Assembly: GCA_037042915.1 (NCBI GenBank)
Contig: CM073194.1
Span: 992,001 to 1,056,000, forward strand
From: Auricularia sp. M13
Taxonomy: Eukaryota; Basidiomycota; Agaricomycetes; Auriculariales; Auriculariaceae
Direction: 5' to 3'
DNA length: 64,000 bases
The position numbers and the translations under genes were made by a program. The notes beneath the pieces are model-generated. The model was not told the DNA's origin and searched no databases. It was given only the letters and a program-made list of their open reading frames with translations. Numbering within the stretch: the stretch's first letter is position 1; each line of letters begins with the position of its first letter. Shown here piece after piece: positions 33,751 to 45,409 of this stretch.

Positions 33751-35004
33751 TCAGCTTTATATCGTGCGCAGAATAAAGGCCGATAACGTGCACCCGATCC
33801 GGGATGGGCAGATTATCATGAATCTGCCATCACACTCCTCCGAAGACATCTTCCTATCCGTCAGCCAATAGTAGTACGTATACATGATCATCAGTGACCC
33901 AATCGGCCCTGCGCTCAAATCCTTTGGAAAGAAAGAATTGTGAATATCTTGATAGCAGTCGAAGGACATCCACTCACAGGGTCACGCACTGCGACAGACA
34001 CATGCCGCGTCCGGCGAACTTCTGTTGGATGAATGCGCATATGGCTTCTGTGATATGATCAGTCCGCTGCAGACGCTCCAAGACTGTTCTGCCACCTCAG
34101 GCTGGCCTTGCAGAGCATCGCCGATAGGTATGGGCTCAAACAGCGGCATTAGTCCCCTGACTAGGCACTCTACGTGATGATGATAGGCCAGCGCGAGTCC
34201 TCAGCGCTGTAGTGTACACATACCGACGAGGGAAGATCGTAGTTCCGGACCAGCCAAGGTCAGCAAAGGTGACAAGTTCGTAACAACCGTCTCCGATCAA
34301 TTTGGACTTCTGGCAGCTGCAGTCACGAACAGCGCCGTGCCGTCCAGCCGGTCGCCGTCAAGTGCGGATGCGCCCTAAGCACGTGTTATCTCCGGGATTC
34401 AAGTTGAACGCCGGGTGCGTGCGTTAAGACTATTAAGTTAAACTTGGGAGGCAGTTGCAGAAAGCATACAAGGCTTGAAATCCTGGTAGAGGTGCATTCC
34501 GATATGATATTGTACGAAGAAAGCCCTGCAAAATGAATTAGGTACTGCATTCGTCGGCGCCGTGGGAATGCCAACTGTACCTCCAGAGAAACGCGAACTT
34601 TCTCCGCGATATCAGCGTAAACGAATGGTGGCTACGAGCAACTCTGAAAGTGACTTACAGCCCAAGCTCGCTCCAGTTCCGGAGCTGCTTGTAGCGGTTC
34701 CGAGGCTTGATAACGAGCCCACGGCTTCATGAATTATATACGAGTCATGTGCAATTGTAGAAACAGCTGTATCTACGCGCCATGGTCAGCCCTGACATTA
34801 GAGGTGAGAAATCACACGGTCCGCACCATACAACCTGGCTGCTCTCGGTACAGACGGGAGCGCCGCCAGAGAGAGCAATGCCAGAGTAATTAGACGCGTC
34901 ATTGATGTTGACATTGATGATAAAGCTAAGCCATAAGCTGCGGGCAGGTCAAGGAGGACAAGGAAAAACGCGTGTTTCAAAGTCCGCACTCCTCCCGGAC
35001 AATA
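33751..35004. other. Intergenic, upstream of the adenylate-forming reductase
   Basis: No supported gene was seen. It ends at the outer transposon of the nested cluster. Confidence 0.5.
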
Positions 35005-35306
35005 CTGTACCATTACGACCGTTTGTTCATCTTATCGAAAAAATCTTATCTGATGGAGCTTCGATAAGTCCGATAAGTAATCGGAGGCGATTTTTGTATC
35101 TAACCTTTGTCCCAAAAATCGCAAACTGGTGATCAGCGATTATGCTCTTATCAGCTCACTATGTTCTGTGATAACTGTCTGTACACACCTATAGGATGCC
35201 TTAATTACTTGTCGGCCTTGGTAAGTACTGCTAAGCCGTCAGTGTAGTGTGATAATGGCGATAAGTGCCGATCAGCGCACTGCGGCCGGTGACAAGGTCT
35301 TATAAG

Positions 35307-36163
35307 TGTCACGGCAGAGCGCTCGTCACTCGCCGAGACCGACGCCCAAGAGAGGAAAGAGAGACGAGGAAGAACGGACAAGCGGTACAATTGACCAGAC
35401 CAAACCTAGGGTATACGCATCTACACCCTACAACCTATATACCCATCCCCAAGGTCCGCTGATCCGGTCCAGGGTGATCCCGGAGCTAAAGGGTCCATCC
35501 ACCATCGTCTCCCAAGATGCCAACACCCTACCACACCTCCAATCGAACCTGATCCGAGACAGGGCGAAGATGCCGAGGTATGCTATCCGCGCACACTCCC
35601 ACCGGGGGCACGGACCGAGAAGGAGAGCACCTCCCGAGTGCACAGGGAGAGCGCCGAGCTGCTGAGGCCACGGGCCGAGGGTCCGAGGATGTAGCCGAGC
35701 TTGTACCAGGCGATGATAACCGGCCTATTATCCATCCGAGGGGTATCGCACCAACGAGGAGTCCAATAGAGGCGTTCCCGACCCTCCGAGGTTGTTCAGG
35801 GTGACCCACCGAGTCCGCCCGAGGTCAGAAGGGTGGTCCTGGAGCCTGTCCCGAGCACCACAACGCCCATATCCGACGCATACAGCGAGGGGAGAGCTGC
35901 CGAACCTTGGTCCGAGGGTAGGAAGCCTCCACCGAGCCGAATTGGGGTATGCACTGAGGTCGTCTCACCCTCTGGGTGGGAAGAGAGCGGCGTGCAGATC
36001 ATATCCCGAGTTGAACAGCCCAAGGCGTATAACCCTGGCCGAGTCTCCGTCCGAGGGTAAACAGTGCGCCGACTGTATGCAGCAGCGACCGAACGCTCGG
36101 CAAAGCGGCGTAAAACCCGCGGACGAACGGACAGAGCTTGCGACGGCCGTGATGACCGCAACA
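35307..36163. repeat. LTR of element B, left
   Basis: 857 bp, TG..CA ends, near-identical to 38763-39619. Confidence 0.9.
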
Positions 36164-36332
36164 TAACCCCCCCTTCAAGCCGCGAGCCGAGGGACCGTCC
36201 GAGAGAGGGAGGCGAAAGGCGGGGAGGACGAAACAACGGACCGAGGGCGCCGCGGACTGAATAGCAATTCAGTTCGCGGTTTGACATAAAGCTTCGGCCT
36301 GTCAATTTGCTTCTTGTCCTCATACCACCACC

Positions 36333-37763
36333 ATGCCCGCTGCAGACCGCGTTGACGACGTCCGCGCCGACCAGCCCAGCAGCGGGGCGCCCGCCTGGGT
36401 GCCCGTGTTGGATGACTTTGTTCTTTCTCGCGCCCGGCCCGTTGACCTGGTGGCCCGTATTGTCGTGCTCGGCGACGCCGTGAACCGCATCGTCGCCGCG
36501 CTCGTCGATCCTGGCATCCCGCCCGCGCACCGTGACCTTGCCCGCCGCCGACAGCTCGAGTTCGAGACGGAGCGCCGCCTGTTGCTCGCGTTGCTGCCAT
36601 CCGCCCGGGTCCTGGCCGACAGTCTGGCTGCTTGCTCGTCGCCGTCGGACGCCCTGCTCTTGCCATCCATGACCGTGCCGCCGTCGCCGTCTGACCCGGT
36701 CCGTCCGCTGGCTCTGCGCTTGCCCCCGTTGCCGTCGGACGCCGCGTTTCGCCCACGTTGCTCGTCGCTCCGGGTCCCGCCGGGGCATCCTTTGTACGGG
36801 GAGTGCGAGGAGCTCACGCCGCCGCCGTCTGCTTCTGTTCCGCGGCCGCGTCGTCCCGTGCCGGCGCCGTCGTCGTCGCGCGCGTCGGGGCCGACTCCCC
36901 CTGCGCGCTCAGCGCCGACTCCTCGTCCGCCGCGCTCGTCGTCTGCTGCCCGCGCGCCGCCTGCGTCCGCGCCGCCACCGCCGGCCATTCTCCACCACCC
37001 GCGACGGCCGAGGACACCCCCGGCCGGTGTGTACGAGCGGCCGGCGCTGCGCGAGCGGCGTCAGGCGTGGGATAATGCGTTCGCCGACGGCCTGATCGAC
37101 CGTCACGGGGTCCCGACGTCAGTGAGTGTTTTGTTCTGCTGTTGCTGGTCTCGGGGTGTTGACATTCGACAGCCGTGTAGCCGATGCGTGGACCGTGACG
37201 ACGAGTGCCTTCCGGCGCAGGGGCTGGCGGCGTGCCTCGAGTGCTCGCGCCGGAAGGTGAAGTGCTCTTGGAAGGACCTGCGCGCACCGCTCGGGTTCGG
37301 GACCAAGACCGGGAAGGGCTCCAAGGCGCCGACGTCGGGCACGCGCGCGCCGCCTTCGCGTTCCCGCGCCGCGTCTGTCACATCCCAGGCGCCCGCGTCG
37401 TCTTCGCCCCGTCCGTCGCGATCCCGGGCCGCGAAGGAGAGCTTGCCGGCGCTGCCCATTGAGGCGCCGGGCGAGGTTGGGGTCGCGGCACCCGCGCTGC
37501 ACCCCAACTTCATGGGTCAGTTTGCGGCGGCGTGGGCTTTGGTCACCGGGGGTGCCGCGCCGTCTGCTTCGCAGCAGGCGTCCGTGCCGTTGCGCTCGGC
37601 CATGCGCTGCGGCACTCGTTTTGCGGCGGGCACTGCGACGCGGTCGTCCCGCTCGTCGGCTACGCCAGGGGCGAGCTCCTCGCGCGCCTCGGCACCACCT
37701 GAGTCGGGTCCGGAGGAGGAGGAGGAGGAGGACGAGGTGGAGGAGGTGATGGACTTGGACTAG
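36333..37763 (+). CDS. Internal open frame of LTR element B with a Zn2Cys6-type cysteine cluster
   Basis: A 476-residue frame open from end to end within the LTR element. The first 90 residues are mostly helical (LVARIVVLGDAVNRIVAALV, RRRQLEFETERRLLLALLPS). A long Pro/Ser/Ala/Arg-rich disordered part follows. At about residues 280-310 is C-x2-C-x6-C-x8-C-x2-C-x6-C (CSRCVDRDDEC, then CLECSRRKVKC), which fits the spacing of the fungal Zn2Cys6 (Gal4-type) binuclear cluster rather than a CCHC retroviral knuckle. The C-terminus is acidic (EEEEEDEVEEVMDLD). It may be a gag-like protein of this element or a captured host gene. Function is unknown. Confidence 0.6.
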   Translation: MPAADRVDDVRADQPSSGAPAWVPVLDDFVLSRARPVDLVARIVVLGDAVNRIVAALVDPGIPPAHRDLARRRQLEFETERRLLLALLPSARVLADSLAACSSPSDALLLPSMTVPPSPSDPVRPLALRLPPLPSDAAFRPRCSSLRVPPGHPLYGECEELTPPPSASVPRPRRPVPAPSSSRASGPTPPARSAPTPRPPRSSSAARAPPASAPPPPAILHHPRRPRTPPAGVYERPALRERRQAWDNAFADGLIDRHGVPTSVSVLFCCCWSRGVDIRQPCSRCVDRDDECLPAQGLAACLECSRRKVKCSWKDLRAPLGFGTKTGKGSKAPTSGTRAPPSRSRAASVTSQAPASSSPRPSRSRAAKESLPALPIEAPGEVGVAAPALHPNFMGQFAAAWALVTGGAAPSASQQASVPLRSAMRCGTRFAAGTATRSSRSSATPGASSSRASAPPESGPEEEEEEDEVEEVMDLD

Positions 37764-38762
37764 AAGCTCGGCTCCGTGAACTTGTACTTAGCTTTCTTGT
37801 CGCAATGGGCGCGGGTATAGAATATAAATAGTTTTCTTGAACTTGCGATTGAAGTGGGGGGGTCCGAACAAACGTAAAACCAAGTGGACTTCTTCCTGAG
37901 GGTCCGAGGTTTTGGCTCCAGTCGTCGGCGTGTCCCTCCTGGCGTGGCACCGTCCGACCCAAGCATCCTGCAGCCGAATCCAGGGTCCGAGAGAGGTTGG
38001 ATTCCAGTCCTGTACCGTGTCCTGTTGGTCCGACTGCGCCTGCGCACCGACCCGTAAATGATAAGGGAAATAAGGAGCGTGTGAGAATCGCCTTTGGCGA
38101 CTGTGATTTGCGCAGCGAGCGAAGTTACTGGTCATTGGGGCCTCGGCGCGAGCTCAGGGCATCGTTAAACGTCGTACATGTCGTCCAGCCAGCGGCCGGT
38201 GGTTCGTGACGTCCTCGGGACGAGGATATTCATATCTCGGGCGTTGCGGCGCGTGCATCCAGTCCGTCCGGATCACAGCCGAGGCCCCATCTGCCGATGG
38301 CGTGCGAGAGGGGGAGGTGTAACAGCTGTGGCTTGAGCGCGCAAGTCCAGACAACCGGGGCGGGGTTTTGGGCGTGGGCGAGTGTCTCGGTTTACTCGCC
38401 GAGGTAGAGGGTGCGAAGGAGGTGCTGCACCAGGGGTCGTCGAGGGCGGGATCGGGGTATCCCGCGCGACCGTGTGGAGAGGCTGTGCCAAGGGCTTGGT
38501 CATGCGCTGCGGCCGATGGGGTGGAGATAGGGCCTTGGCAGCGTACGCCTCGCTTCTCGGTGTGGGTGGCGACTCCGAGGGAGAAGGATGCGGGTGCCAA
38601 TGGACCTCAGCCGGTGCACAGCGGTTAACTGACGGCGAGGCCGGCCTGATGAGGTCGTCGGCGTGACACACGGGCGATAGTAGTCGAGAGGACGTCGCGG
38701 CCGTGTGGGGGAGGGATAAGAGGGATGAGCGTCGGTCGAAAGGGAGTGAAGGTTTGGTCTTA

Positions 38763-39619
38763 TGTCACGGCAGAGCGCTCGTCACTCGCCGAGACCGACG
38801 CCCAAGAGAGGAGAGAGAGACGAGGAAGAACGGACAAGCGGTACAATTGACCAGACCAAACCTAGGGTATACGCATCTACACCCTACAACCTATATACCC
38901 ATCCCCAAGGTCCGCTGATCCGGTCCAGGGTGATCCCGGAGCTAAAGGGTCCATCCACCATCGTCTCCCAAGATGCCAACACCCTACCACACCTCCAATC
39001 GAACCTGATCCGAGACAGGGCGAAGATGCCGAGGTATGCTATCCGCGCACACTCCCACCGGGGGCACGGACCGAGAAGGAGAGCACCTCCCGAGTGCACA
39101 GGGAGAGCGCCGAGCTGCTGAGGCCACGGGCCGAGGGTCCGAGGATGTAGCCGAGCTTGTACCAGGCGATGATAACCGGCCTATTATCCATCCGAGGGGT
39201 ATCGCACCAACGAGGAGTCCAATAGAGGCGTTCCCGACCCTCCGAGGTTGTTCAGGGTGACCCACCGAGTCCGCCCGAGGTCAGAAGGGTGGTCCTGGAG
39301 CCTGTCCCGAGCACCACAACGCCCATATCCGACGCATACAGCGAGGGGAGAGCTGCCGAACCTTGGTCCGAGGGTAGGAAGCCTCCACCGAGCCGAATTG
39401 GGGTATGCACTGAGGTCGTCTCACCCTCTGGGTGGGAAGAGAGCGGCGTGCAGATCATATCCCGAGTTGAACAGCCCAAGGCGTATAACCCTGGCCGAGT
39501 CTCCGTCCGAGGGTAAACAGTGCGCCGACTGTATGCAGCAGCGACCGAACGCTCGGCAAAGCGGCGTAAAACCCGCGGACGAACGGACAGAGCTTGCGAC
39601 GGCCGTGATGTCCGCAACA
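38763..39619. repeat. LTR of element B, right
   Basis: 857 bp, near-identical to 35307-36163. The roughly 1 kb between the internal frame and this LTR (37764-38762) shows no coding features. Confidence 0.9.
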
Positions 39620-39771
39620 ATAAGCGGTGATAAACCTTCATCACCAGCAAGTCCCCCCACTAAATTTCAACACAAGCCCTACCTGCTAGTAGACTAAATC
39701 ATCCATGAGAACATAATTACGAGTCTTTGGGAGCCGTGGGAGCCGCAGTCATCGGAGCTAGTGTAGCCGGA

Positions 39772-39902
39772 GTCCGGTTCGCGAACCTCCGAACCTCCGA
39801 ACCGAACCCGAACCGAACCGAGGTTCGGGCTGGTTCAGGTTCAGGTTCAGTGCCAAGCCGAACCTCGTCCGAACCGTGTTCAAACCGAACCGAACCTGCG
39901 AA
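39772..39902. repeat. CCGAACC/GGTTCGG sub-terminal repeats, left arm of element C
   Basis: Runs of CCGAACC and their complement GGTTCGG, mirrored at 47835-47945. They can fold into strong hairpins and belong to the hAT element. Confidence 0.8.
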
Positions 39903-40129
39903 CCTCCTCCTATATAAAGCTCATACATCTCAACTTTTCTTGGCTTGGAGACCACATTTATCCCAGTTCTGCTTATGTAATATGTATATCAGCTGTACCA
40001 AGGTGTCTATCAAACCTTAGGCATTGTTAGCAGGGAGCTGGGGAGGCAATCAGATGACATAATACATTCCCACAATGTGATATGCAAGCTTGCAGCTCTA
40101 AAATCGGGCTCTGCAAGACCTTAAAAGAG

Positions 40130-40670
40130 TGTTACGATCATGCCTTCCTATCTACTTCTCTACTGCTCCGATTCACTCCGTTCAACTTTCTAGTAACTTC
40201 TATCGTTTGTTCGCACCACTCGCACACACTCGAACCCTTAGAAACCATTCTAGACCTTTCCTAAGTTTAGATCGCCGGCTGTTGCGTCACCACTCTGTTC
40301 CGAGCATTAACACGTGCTTGTACCGAGTCATACCGGCTATCCGCTTGCTCCGAACTTATCACATGTATTCCGCAGTTCTCTCGAGATGTATATAATGATC
40401 TCGAGCTGTGATATTGATCCCCAGCTAGAAAATCGACTTAGCAACCTTTCCTCTTCTTCCTGCGTCCGACTTTGTCGTCCCGACCGCTCTCGCACTTCTC
40501 TCGACTTCTCGACGTCACCCTCGCTCGTCTCGGGCCTACATCACCTCGAGTAACCCTCGATAGGTTCCGATCGACTTCGATAGGTCCCGCGCACCGTCGC
40601 TCCGCTCGATTCGCACTCTAGGCATTCGCACGATCGAGTTCCGTCCTTCCGTCGCGCATAGCGCTTAACA
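40130..40670 (+). repeat. Element D LTR 1
   Basis: 541 bp with TG..CA ends. The outer left LTR, directly preceded by the AAGAG duplication. Confidence 0.9.
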
Positions 40671-42483
40671 GTATTTTCTAGCTTCCTCCGGAGGCTAGTA
40701 TATGCCAAGGACCGATCCGAACCCAGCAGTCACCAAACGAACCACTCAGAACACTCGTCGGGTCGTTGCTTCTGTCATTGCCTCTGCCGCTAGCTCCTCC
40801 GGCTCCGCATCCGCTCCTCCTCCTTCTCCCGACGTTTCCGGTCCTTCGGTCTCTTCGGTGCCATTTCCCACACTCCTTCGGTCCCCTCTCGCGTCGCCCT
40901 CGGTTCCTGCTATTACCCGATCAATGGCGAACCCTCTCGGACTCTCAGATGACCAATGGGCTGATGTTCAGCAGCTCATTTCGGCTGCTGTCTCTGCTGC
41001 AGTCCAGGCTGCACCCCCTCCTCGTCCGAAGCGCGTCGAGGTCAATCCTCCTGATCCTTTCGACGGCTCGGACCCCTCGAAGGTGCTCGATTTCTTCAAT
41101 CAGTGCGAGCTAGTCTTCCGCACGCGTTCGGATGACTTTTCCGATGACGCGGCGAAGATCAACTATGCTGCCACGTACCTTCGAGGCCAGGCTCAGCGCT
41201 GGTTCATGCCTCATCTCTCACTCGACCCTCCTCCGCCCTCGCCGGGTGGATCGGTGCCCAAGACAGTCCTCAACGCGTGGCCGATGTTCAGGCGCGAACT
41301 CTCGGCTACTCTCGGTCAAACCGATCTCGCTCGCTCTGCGCGCTCAAACTCGCGAACCTCTCGATGTCCGACCACCACCACGTCATGAAGTACTCGATTG
41401 ACTTCTCGGATCTCGCCTCGCACCTCCCGGACCTTTCGGACTCCTCGCTTTTCGCCGATTTCTATCGCGGACTCGCACCACGCATCAAGGACGATCTCGC
41501 GAAGCTCCCTTGGCCAAACTCGTACTCTGAACTCGTGTCCCTCGCTCGATCGATCGATCAGCGGTACTGGGAGCGAAGGGACGAGCAGTCCCGCGAGTCT
41601 CGACGCCCCTCGGCTCGTCCGATGCTCTCGATTCCGGCTCCTGCGACTCCTGCCACTCTCTCGACCTCGTCGACTCCCTCTTCGCAGCGAGAAGCGTTCC
41701 GCCTCTCCTGCTGTCAACCTCGGTGGTATTATCGGCCCCGATGGTAAGCTAACGCCTGCTGAGAAGCAGCGTCGTCGCGATTTAGGTCTGTGTCTCTTCT
41801 GCGGCTCAAGCGAGCATCTTCGCGACGCATGTCCGACTGCTCCGCCCAAATCCGCAATTTCCGGCACCTCCGCGCGCCTCAGCAACCGAGCCGAGCGTCT
41901 CGGGGAGCTCCTCGTAATCGCCTCGCTCTCGAAGACTTCAGTCTTCCCTCGGAGATCCTATCTCCATTTCCGGTGTGTTCTGGTTTCGTCCGCGCACCAT
42001 TCGTCTCGTTCCGCTCTCCCCTCCATTCGCCCCTCTTCCTTTCGATTTCGTTCGAGTCTTCGAGTCTCAGGTATCGCATTCGGCCCTACTAGACATCATT
42101 TCGATTGTCTCAGGGATTCCGATGCACTGTTCCGAGTCCTCCGGCTTTCACGTCTTCGTCCCCTAAAACGTGCACACCCCGATCTGTGTCTCTATCGAGA
42201 CCTTCGGGCACTCACATCCCAGTCATACTTCGATCGCATCGATTGACCCTAACGGGGGGATGATCTTGTCTTGTCCTGTCTTGTCTTGGCCTCTCCCCAC
42301 CTTCGCTTCTCTCCTTCTCGCTCGCTTTTCCCTCGGTCCTGCTCGCTATCATTCGTTTCGCTTCTAATATCATTCAACCATTCCTCGACACCATCCGATG
42401 CCCCTCTACCCATCGATTTCTTTTGTTCGCCACTCGACGTACTCTTAGGCTCCTCGAGGGCTCGTCGCCTAACGGGGGGATAC

Positions 42484-43024
42484 TGTTACGATCATGCCTT
42501 CCTATCTACTTCTCTACTGCTCCGATTCACTCCGTTCAACTTTCTAGTAACTTCTATCGTTTGTTCGCACCACTCGCACACACTCGAACCCTTAGAAACC
42601 ATTCTAGACCTTTCCTAAGTTTAGATCGCCGGCTGTTGCGTCACCACTCTGTTCCGAGCATTAACACGTGCTTGTACCGAGTCATACCGGCTATCCGCTT
42701 GCTCCGAACTTATCACATGTATTCCGCAGTTCTCTCGAGATGTATATAATGATCTCGAGCTGTGATATTGATCCCCAGCTAGAAAATCGACTTAGCAACC
42801 TTTCCTCTTCTTCCTGCGTCCGACTTTGTCGTCCCGACCGCTCTCGCACTTCTCTCGACTTCTCGACGTCACCCTCGCTCGTCTCGGGCCTACATCACCT
42901 CGAGTAACCCTCGATAGGTTCCGATCGACTTCGATAGGTCCCGCGCACCGTCGCTCCGCTCGATTCGCACTCTAGGCATTCGCACGATCGAGTTCCGTCC
43001 TTCCGTCGCGCATAGCGCTTAACA
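42484..43024 (+). repeat. Element D LTR 2 (shared)
   Basis: 541 bp, preceded by the purine-rich CTAACGGGGGGA tract that serves as the 3' end signal of internal unit 1. Confidence 0.9.
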
Positions 43025-44837
43025 GTATTTTCTAGCTTCCTCCGGAGGCTAGTATATGCCAAGGACCGATCCGAACCCAGCAGTCACCAAACGAACCACT
43101 CAGAACACTCGTCGGGTCGTTGCTTCTGTCATTGCCTCTGCCGCTAGCTCCTCCGGCTCCGCATCCGCTCCTCCTCCTTCTCCCGACGTTTCCGGTCCTT
43201 CGGTCTCTTCGGTGCCATTTCCCACACTCCTTCGGTCCCCTCTCGCGTCGCCCTCGGTTCCTGCTATTACCCGATCAATGGCGAACCCTCTCGGACTCTC
43301 AGATGACCAATGGGCTGATGTTCAGCAGCTCATTTCGGCTGCTGTCTCTGCTGCAGTCCAGGCTGCACCCCCTCCTCGTCCGAAGCGCGTCGAGGTCAAT
43401 CCTCCTGATCCTTTCGACGGCTCGGACCCCTCGAAGGTGCTCGATTTCTTCAATCAGTGCGAGCTAGTCTTCCGCACGCGTTCGGATGACTTTTCCGATG
43501 ACGCGGCGAAGATCAACTATGCTGCCACGTACCTTCGAGGCCAGGCTCAGCGCTGGTTCATGCCTCATCTCTCACTCGACCCTCCTCCGCCCTCGCCGGG
43601 TGGATCGGTGCCCAAGACAGTCCTCAACGCGTGGCCGATGTTCAGGCGCGAACTCTCGGCTACTCTCGGTCAAACCGATCTCGCTCGCTCTGCCGCGCTC
43701 AAACTCGCGAACCTCTCGATGTCCGACCACCACCACGTCATGAAGTACTCGATTGACTTCTCGGATCTCGCCTCGCACCTCCCGGACCTTTCGGACTCCT
43801 CGCTTTTCGCCGATTTCTATCGCGGACTCGCACCACGCATCAAGGACGATCTCGCGAAGCTCCCTTGGCCAAACTCGTACTCTGAACTCGTGTCCCTCGC
43901 TCGATCGATCGATCAGCGGTACTGGGAGCGAAGGGACGAGCAGTCCCGCGAGTCTCGACGCCCCTCGGCTCGTCCGATGCTCTCGATTCCGGCTCCTGCG
44001 ACTCCTGCCACTCTCTCGACCTCGTCGACTCCCTCTTCGCAGCGAGAAGCGTTCCGCCTCTCCTGCTGTCAACCTCGGTGGTATTATCGGCCCCGATGGT
44101 AAGCTAACGCCTGCTGAGAAGCAGCGTCGTCGCGATTTAGGTCTGTGTCTCTTCTGCGGCTCAAGCGAGCATCTTCGCGACGCATGTCCGACTGCTCCGC
44201 CCAAATCCGCAATTTCCGGCACCTCCGCGCGCCTCAGCAACCGAGCCGAGCGTCTCGGGAGCTCCTCGTAATCGCCTCGCTCTCGAAGACTTCAGTCTTC
44301 CCTCGGAGATCCTATCTCCATTTCCGGTGTGTTCTGGTTTCGTCCGCGCACCATTCGTCTCGTTCCGCTCTCCCCTCCATTCGCCCCTCTTCCTTTCGAT
44401 TTCGTTCGAGTCTTCGAGTCTCAGGTATCGCATTCGGCCCTACTAGACATCATTTCGATTGTCTCAGGGATTCCGATGCACTGTTCCGAGTCCTCCGGCT
44501 TTCACGTCTTCGTCCCCTAAAACGTGCACACCCCGATCTGTGTCTCTATCGAGACCTTCGGGCACTCACATCCCAGTCATACTTCGATCGCATCGATTGA
44601 CCCTAACGGGGGGATGATCTTGTCTTGTCCTGTCTTGTCTTGGCCTCTCCCCACCTTCGCTTCTCTCCTTCTCGCTCGCTTTTCCCTCGGTCCTGCTCGC
44701 TATCATTCGTTTCGCTTCTAATATCATTCAACCATTCCTCGACACCATCCGATGCCCCTCTACCCATCGATTTCTTTTGTTCGCCACTCGACGTACTCTT
44801 AGGCTCCTCGAGGGCTCGTCGCCTAACGGGGGGATAC

Positions 44838-45378
44838 TGTTACGATCATGCCTTCCTATCTACTTCTCTACTGCTCCGATTCACTCCGTTCAACTTTCTA
44901 GTAACTTCTATCGTTTGTTCGCACCACTCGCACACACTCGAACCCTTAGAAACCATTCTAGACCTTTCCTAAGTTTAGATCGCCGGCTGTTGCGTCACCA
45001 CTCTGTTCCGAGCATTAACACGTGCTTGTACCGAGTCATACCGGCTATCCGCTTGCTCCGAACTTATCACATGTATTCCGCAGTTCTCTCGAGATGTATA
45101 TAATGATCTCGAGCTGTGATATTGATCCCCAGCTAGAAAATCGACTTAGCAACCTTTCCTCTTCTTCCTGCGTCCGACTTTGTCGTCCCGACCGCTCTCG
45201 CACTTCTCTCGACTTCTCGACGTCACCCTCGCTCGTCTCGGGCCTACATCACCTCGAGTAACCCTCGATAGGTTCCGATCGACTTCGATAGGTCCCGCGC
45301 ACCGTCGCTCCGCTCGATTCGCACTCTAGGCATTCGCACGATCGAGTTCCGTCCTTCCGTCGCGCATAGCGCTTAACA
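44838..45378 (+). repeat. Element D LTR 3 (shared)
   Basis: 541 bp, preceded by the same purine-rich tract and near-identical to LTRs 1, 2 and 4. Confidence 0.9.
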
Positions 45379-45409
45379 GTATTTTCTAGCTTCCTCCGGA
45401 GGCTAGTAT

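Larger units (their letters stand above)
35307..39619. mobile_element. LTR retrotransposon-like element B, non-autonomous
   Basis: A complete-looking element with two 857-bp LTRs starting TGTCACGG and ending CAACA, flanked by the 5-bp duplication ATAAG (35302-35306 and 39620-39624). The internal part is 2.6 kb and carries one long frame but no protease, reverse transcriptase, RNase H or integrase that I can recognise. The LTRs differ at only a few positions that I could see, so the insertion is young. It sits in the left arm of the outer TA-flanked transposon. Family beyond LTR element is not determinable without pol. Confidence 0.88.

Noticed and set aside
35792-36166. Coding frames inside the 857-bp LTRs
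   Set aside because: The same frames recur in both LTR copies and have no motif; LTRs are not expected to code.
39772-39902. CCGAACC repeats as telomere-like or CRISPR repeats
   Set aside because: They are irregular, mirrored at the far end and bounded by hAT termini and an 8-bp duplication.
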